NCBI GenBank assembly: GCA_028689025.1
Contig: JAQTXA010000006.1
Coordinates: forward strand, 62,001-126,000
Direction of reading: 5' to 3'
DNA: 64,000 nt
Origin: Aliarcobacter sp.
GTDB taxonomy: Bacteria > Campylobacterota > Campylobacteria > Campylobacterales > Arcobacteraceae
The notes under the pieces are model-generated. The model worked only from the letters and a program-made list of their open reading frames with translations, was not told the origin of the DNA and made no database searches. Below are positions 63,523 to 64,000 of the stretch, one piece after another. Positions within the stretch are counted from its first letter, which is position 1. Each line of letters opens with the position of its first letter. Made by a program: the position numbers and the translations under genes.

Positions 63523-63892
63523 TTTCCCAAGATGCTAGATATTTTTCAACTAGATGAAAATCTTCACCTTTGTGTTCAGTGAATGTAATATATTGGTTTT
63601 TACTATTTATTCCAAAAGTCTCTTTTACAATCTCCATATATTTTAGCGCTAACTCTCTTCTTTTCTCGATTGTTCGCCCTTCCCTAATATCAAGATTCAT
63701 TAAACAAATATCATCATTTACATCAGCTCGTCCAATCGTTAAAGAGTATTTATCATACTCTCTTAAAGTTATTGCAATATGGTCAGTTCCTGTATCCATA
63801 ATTTCACTAAAAGTTTTTCTTATCTCATTTACAAACTCTTCTTTAGACTCATTAGATACTTTTTTATTTATTTCAAACTGTAAATGTGGCAT
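63500..63892 (-). CDS. tautomerase-superfamily protein
   Basis: 130 residues. Pro2 after the start Met (MPHLQFEINKKV) is the catalytic base of this superfamily, so the Met must be removed. The length, about twice the 4-oxalocrotonate tautomerase unit, and the C-terminal EHKGEDFHLVEKYLASW point to the cis-CaaD/MSAD-like or CHMI-like branch. The substrate is unknown. The end overlaps the GNAT gene. The neighbour upstream is a dehydrogenase of the beta-hydroxyacid type. Confidence 0.75.
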   Translation of the reverse strand: MPHLQFEINKKVSNESKEEFVNEIRKTFSEIMDTGTDHIAITLREYDKYSLTIGRADVNDDICLMNLDIREGRTIEKRRELALKYMEIVKETFGINSKNQYITFTEHKGEDFHLVEKYLASWESGEDPLA

Positions 63893-63903
63893 CGTTTATC
63901 CTT

Positions 63904-64000
63904 TTATTTTTTAAATAGTCTATAAATTGAAGAAAAATCTTCTTCACCTTTTCCCATCATTTTCATTTTAGAAAACAGCTCTTTTGGAATTGCTGCTGTA
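63904..64000 (-). CDS. C-terminal end of a beta-hydroxyacid dehydrogenase-type protein
   Basis: Only the last 31 codons are in the window. TAAIPKELFSKMKMMGKGEE followed by DFSSIYRLFKK resembles the C-terminus of 3-hydroxyisobutyrate/6-phosphogluconate-type NAD(P) dehydrogenases (pattern GxGxxDxSxxxxl). It ends 11 bases before the tautomerase start, so the two are probably one transcript. Confidence 0.55.
   Translation of the reverse strand, partial: TAAIPKELFSKMKMMGKGEEDFSSIYRLFKK

Overview
The window is a gene-dense, very AT-rich stretch of a chromosome from a motile Gram-negative bacterium of the Campylobacterota, most likely an Arcobacter-type organism (Arcobacteraceae). The evidence is the protein sequences, orphan histidine kinases carrying the IAHQWRQPL H-box typical of the group, a short DprA, promoters built around an isolated TATAAT, and frequent TTG starts with AAGGA-type ribosome binding sites. 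This placement is inference from protein character; no database search was run. No rRNA, tRNA, insertion sequence, prophage or CRISPR array was recognised. No stretch longer than about 200 bases lacks a gene.

Layout. 1-22040 is housekeeping: rnr (cut by the window edge), ilvC, a divergent polysaccharide deacetylase, dprA, nhaA, a murC/aminotransferase/TrkA-like block, tgt, gatC, a Spx/ArsC-like gene, a Tsx-like porin, class II DAHP synthase, transaldolase, serB, a MTHFR-family gene, ruvX, acpS, an orphan Opp/Dpp permease, panC, rimO and tilS. 22029-32451 is a flagellar block: a leftward run (acidic repeat protein, fliQ, fliJ, motE-like, fliL, unknown, flgH, flgK, fliD), a separate fliS/fliT-like unit, and divergent flgI-fliM.

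32463-45096 is a nitrogen-control block: amtB-glnB-pyrC, amtB-glnK, a large ankyrin-repeat protein, a PDC-like membrane protein, an orphan sensor kinase, and a degenerate NtrC-like AAA+/Fis protein translationally coupled to glnD. The main discovery candidate is here. Four promoters in this block, and none of the other promoters I compared, carry a 17-bp dyad of form TGTATA-N5-TATACA. Each dyad is centred 39-40 bp upstream of a perfect TATAAT. The 6-5-6 geometry equals that of classical NtrC boxes, and the block itself encodes an NtrC-like DNA-binding protein that has lost the receiver domain and the GAFTGA loop. I propose a sigma70-type nitrogen regulon run by a repurposed NtrC relative, with the ankyrin and PDC proteins as candidate new nitrogen-response components.

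45160-50350 holds two convergent sensory pairs: a periplasmic sugar-type binding protein with a PAS histidine kinase, and a periplasmic SBP3-type binding protein with a diguanylate cyclase. 50461-54581 encodes a MerR regulator coupled to a 1160-residue LplT-PlsC-acyl-ACP synthetase fusion, preceded by a consensus promoter with an operator-like palindrome and a 5' hairpin. A SulP transporter, a methyltransferase and a DUF350 membrane protein follow. 57481-61858 is an arsenic-resistance operon read leftward: arsR, a GGCT-like gene, arsB, two thioredoxin-type arsC, an ArsP-like permease, ynfA and a redox-disulfide protein. lrgAB, a GNAT acetyltransferase, a tautomerase and the end of a dehydrogenase close the window.
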